Source of the DNA: DATAXP01 sp963708675
GTDB lineage: Bacteria > Planctomycetota > Planctomycetia > Pirellulales > PNKZ01
DNA length: 64,000 bases
Direction: 5' to 3'
Assembly: GCA_963708675.1 (NCBI GenBank)
Contig: CAVPTO010000003.1
Coordinates: 1,488,001-1,552,000, forward strand
This document shows, piece by piece, positions 62,047 to 64,000 of this stretch. The notes beneath the pieces are model-generated. The model made no database searches. It was not told the DNA's origin and was given only the letters and a program-made list of their open reading frames with translations. The position numbers and the translations under genes are program-made. Positions within the stretch are counted from its first letter, which is position 1, and each line of letters begins with the position of its first letter.

Positions 62047-63021
62047 TCATTTCAAGAGCAAACGCTGAATGTCGTCAGTGACGATGAACTGCTCGCGCGG
62101 CACGACGCTGAAATCGAAGTCGTGAATCAGTTCCTTCGCAGCGATGGGCGAGTTCGTGGGTCGCAATCGACACGACCACGCCAAGAACCCAACCATCTGC
62201 TCGGCCGTGCACCCGACATCGCGGAACGTGGCGAGACGCGTATCACCGTGACGTTTCGCCAATCGCCGGCCGTCGGGACCGACCACCAACGGCACATGCG
62301 ACATTATTGGCGGCGGCCATCCGAAGAAGGCGTACAGTTCGAGTTGGCGGAAGGCGCTGGGAATCAGGTCGTCACCGCGCACGACTTCGCTGACGCCCAT
62401 CGCGTGATCGTCGACCACGACCGCCAACTGATAAGCCGGCGTCCCGTCCCCCTTGGCCACAACGAAATCGCCAAGCTCGTCGGCGGCGGTGCATTCGATT
62501 CGTCCCACGAAGCGATCGTTGAGAACGCGACGTTCATTCGACGCACGGAATCGCCAAACGTATGGGCGGTCGAGCGCCGCGGCGTCGGCTGACGTGCGGC
62601 CGGCACAGGTGCCGGGATAGCGAGGCGATTCCTGTCCCGCATGGGGCGCACTTGTGGCGTCGGCGACGTCCGATCGCGTACACGTACACGGATAAACTCG
62701 TTCGGCCTTGCGAAGTTCTTCAAGTGCTGCAGCGTACAACTCTCTTCGCTGCGTCTGCACATACGGAGCGTGCGGCCCGCCGACGTCGGGGCCATCGTCC
62801 CAATCGAGTCCCAGCCAGTGCAGATCGTCGATCGCCTGCTGTGCGGCCCCGACCTTCACGCGGGGCGAGTCGATGTCTTCGATGCGTAACACGACGCGGC
62901 CACCTTGCGACCGTACGGAAAGCCAGGCCAGCAGATACGTTCGCGCGTTGCCGAGGTGCTGCGCCCCGGTAGGCGACGGAGCCAGACGCCCGACGACTTG
63001 GCTTGCGGTGTAGGCGTCCAA
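62047..63021 (-). CDS. gluQ: Glutamyl-Q tRNA(Asp) synthetase
   Basis: A truncated GluRS-like enzyme that attaches Glu to queuosine at position 34 of tRNA(Asp); it lacks the anticodon-binding domain. The 324-residue protein has GRLAPSPTGAQHLGNART (HIGH-like), LRIEDIDSPR and DGRRLAKRHGD (KMSKS-like KRHGD), plus a CTCTRSD zinc module. The best start is TTG 63021, just before the first conserved strand; the longer frame upstream has unrelated sequence. Beside queG, both act on queuosine-modified tRNA, which makes functional sense. Confidence 0.85.
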   Translation of the reverse strand: MDAYTASQVVGRLAPSPTGAQHLGNARTYLLAWLSVRSQGGRVVLRIEDIDSPRVKVGAAQQAIDDLHWLGLDWDDGPDVGGPHAPYVQTQRRELYAAALEELRKAERVYPCTCTRSDVADATSAPHAGQESPRYPGTCAGRTSADAAALDRPYVWRFRASNERRVLNDRFVGRIECTAADELGDFVVAKGDGTPAYQLAVVVDDHAMGVSEVVRGDDLIPSAFRQLELYAFFGWPPPIMSHVPLVVGPDGRRLAKRHGDTRLATFRDVGCTAEQMVGFLAWSCRLRPTNSPIAAKELIHDFDFSVVPREQFIVTDDIQRLLLK

Positions 63022-63237
63022 AGTTCGTTGATCAGTCCGTGTTGATCTGACGTGTTCTCTGTCCGGTTGGTGTCGATTGTACCGGTCGGGCAACGATCGC
63101 GGACGTCGACACAACGGCGAATTTAGCGACCATGCACCGTTTGCCGAAACGCCTATGCGGTCACTGGACGAGGTCGCGCAGCATCGAGTCTTTTTGCTCT
63201 CGCCGCAATGCAAGCATGCCGATTTAGCCCAATGAGC

Positions 63238-63253
63238 GCTGGCCGACGCCAGC
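63238..63253. repeat. Hairpin before fliW
   Basis: GCTGGC (63238-63243) pairs with GCCAGC (63248-63253) around CGAC. It lies about 30 bases before the fliW start and may affect its translation. The remaining gap back to gluQ (63022-63237) shows nothing clear. Confidence 0.4.
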
Positions 63254-63283
63254 ACGAGCAACAACATGGAAGGTAGGCTCGCG

Positions 63284-63724
63284 ATGCTAATCAAGACGAC
63301 CAGGTTCGGTGCGTTGGAGGTCAACGCTGCCGACATGATCCGCTTCCCCAGTGGCGTGTTGGGTCTGGACGACTGTAAGCATTGGGTGCTGTTGGCCGAC
63401 GCACAGAACCAATCCTTGGGATGGCTGCAATGCACCACGCGTCCCGAGGTTGCATTGGCCGTGGTCAGTCCGCGGCGGTTTGTGCCCGACTATCAGTTCC
63501 GCATCTTTCGCAGCGAGTTGGAAGCACTGCGGCTTGGCGGCATTGAAGACGCGCAAGTGCTCGTGATCGTCGGCAAAGGCGTCAACGGCGCGACGCTGAA
63601 CCTGAAGGCCCCGGTCGTCATCAACGTTGCGGAACGTTTGGCGCGCCAGGTCATCGCCAACGGCGACTTGCCCCTGCAATACGAATTAACACACACGTCG
63701 GCGTTGCTGAAGAAGTCGGCCTAA
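63284..63724 (+). CDS. fliW: Flagellar assembly factor FliW
   Basis: FliW binds CsrA and flagellin, relieving CsrA repression when flagellin is low. The 146-residue protein has the family pattern IKTTRFGALEVNAADMIRFPSGVLGLDDCKHWVLL, then LGWLQCTTRPEVALAVVSPRRFVPDY and the C-terminal LNLKAPVVIN. ATG 63284 is preferred; an upstream ATG 63266 is also possible because GGAAGG lies between them. It is followed 35 bases later by csrA, the usual arrangement. Confidence 0.93.
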   Translation: MLIKTTRFGALEVNAADMIRFPSGVLGLDDCKHWVLLADAQNQSLGWLQCTTRPEVALAVVSPRRFVPDYQFRIFRSELEALRLGGIEDAQVLVIVGKGVNGATLNLKAPVVINVAERLARQVIANGDLPLQYELTHTSALLKKSA

Positions 63725-63759
63725 CTGCCGCTCGCGCCCCCACCCTTAAGGAGTTTGCG

Positions 63760-64000
63760 ATGCTAGTGTTGTCGAGACAACGCGATGAGAGCATCATCAT
63801 TGGCGACAACATCGTCATCACGATCGTCGACATTCGCGGCGACAAGGTGCGGCTGGGGATCAATGCGCCGACGGAGATCCCCGTCCATCGTCGCGAAGTG
63901 TACGAGGCGATTCAGCGCGAAAACCTGAAGGCCAGCAACCTCGATCCTCGCGACGCGCGCTCGGTCGGCAAAGGCCCGGGGCCACGACCCGCGCCAGGCG
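63760..64000 (+). CDS. csrA: Carbon storage regulator CsrA, cut by the window end
   Basis: An RNA-binding post-transcriptional regulator. It begins MLVLSRQRDESIIIGDNI and continues VRLGINAPTEIPVHRREVYEAI, the canonical CsrA sequence with the conserved Arg in the C-terminal strand. After about residue 55 an extra tail with Pro/Gly/Arg begins, longer than in enteric CsrA. No stop is reached before base 64000. A strong AAGGAG lies six bases before ATG 63760. It forms a pair with fliW and probably controls flagellin synthesis. Confidence 0.95.
   Translation, partial: MLVLSRQRDESIIIGDNIVITIVDIRGDKVRLGINAPTEIPVHRREVYEAIQRENLKASNLDPRDARSVGKGPGPRPAPG

Noticed and set aside
61237..62592. Plus-strand open frame of 451 codons opposite queG and gluQ
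   Set aside because: Both minus-strand genes have complete cluster or synthetase motifs; the plus-strand frame is a shadow.

Overview
The window looks like a chromosomal segment of a Planctomycetota bacterium, probably a Pirellulales-like lineage. The support is indirect: high-GC codon use, a Gram-negative envelope gene set (kdsB, an OprP/OprO-type porin, lipoprotein, SppA), and several family types that are common in planctomycetes. Those include an SLA1-like domain fused to a protease, a YdjY-type secreted protein, an FG-GAP/VCBS protein, and a Gly/Pro/Met-rich membrane protein with an anti-sigma/FecR-like layout. No rRNA, tRNA, CRISPR array, insertion sequence or prophage was recognised. 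Most of the window is housekeeping sequence arranged in short operons.

Layout. 1-3024: sugar ABC transporter (end of the binding protein, permease, ATPase). 3032-7819 (minus): uvrA, a degenerate GH2-like protein and a ThiF/MoeB-type enzyme, coupled by overlapping ends. 7939-9591 (minus): RNase E/G behind a long leader. 10158-13270 (minus): hpf-ptsN-ptsH-ptsI, a Ntr-type phosphotransfer chain. 13481-16339: large membrane protein and a small secreted protein. 16750-25898: TPR protein, SDR, SppA, sugar-phosphate isomerase-like protein, VCBS protein, ABC ATPase, bioF, a helix-hairpin-helix fragment and a TMTC-like TPR membrane protein. 25944-28541 (minus): carbonic anhydrase and glmS. 28957-36241: protease fusion, kdsB, a VapBC-type toxin-antitoxin pair, pyrG, fabF-like and DJ-1/PfpI. 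36322-41350: secreted phosphoesterase, glgC, aat, HtrA. 41445-46717: dnaG-rpoD with a clear promoter and flanking terminators, a C4 zinc-ribbon coiled-coil protein and greA. 46774-53226: YggS-type PLP protein, a toroid-like unknown, YdjY, WW-rich secreted protein, porin, mini-lipoprotein. 53406-59689 (minus): prkA-yeaH-spoVR stress operon followed by an unknown gene and a HemQ-family gene. 60379-63021 (minus): response regulator, queG, gluQ. 63284-64000: fliW-csrA, running off the end.

How the genes work together. The prkA-yeaH-spoVR set is a conserved stress module. The EI/HPr/EIIA chain has no sugar permease here and sits with the ribosome hibernation factor, suggesting nutritional signalling to dormancy. 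dnaG-rpoD is the classical macromolecular synthesis pair. fliW-csrA is the known protein antagonist/RNA regulator pair.

Oddities. Five otherwise intact genes each need a single frame change to restore their conserved ends (near 2960, 21249, 25817, 46897 and 56580). This may reflect assembly indels rather than biology. Between genes there are recurrent palindromic repeats, one a perfect 52-bp palindrome, mostly at converging gene ends. A 689-base gene-free stretch upstream of prkA carries a long inverted repeat and overlapping dyads. No clear new defence or biosynthetic system was found. The most novel-looking items are the palindrome families, the prkA leader, the unknown genes at 54398-54877 and 4081-4983, and the protease/zinc-finger fusion.
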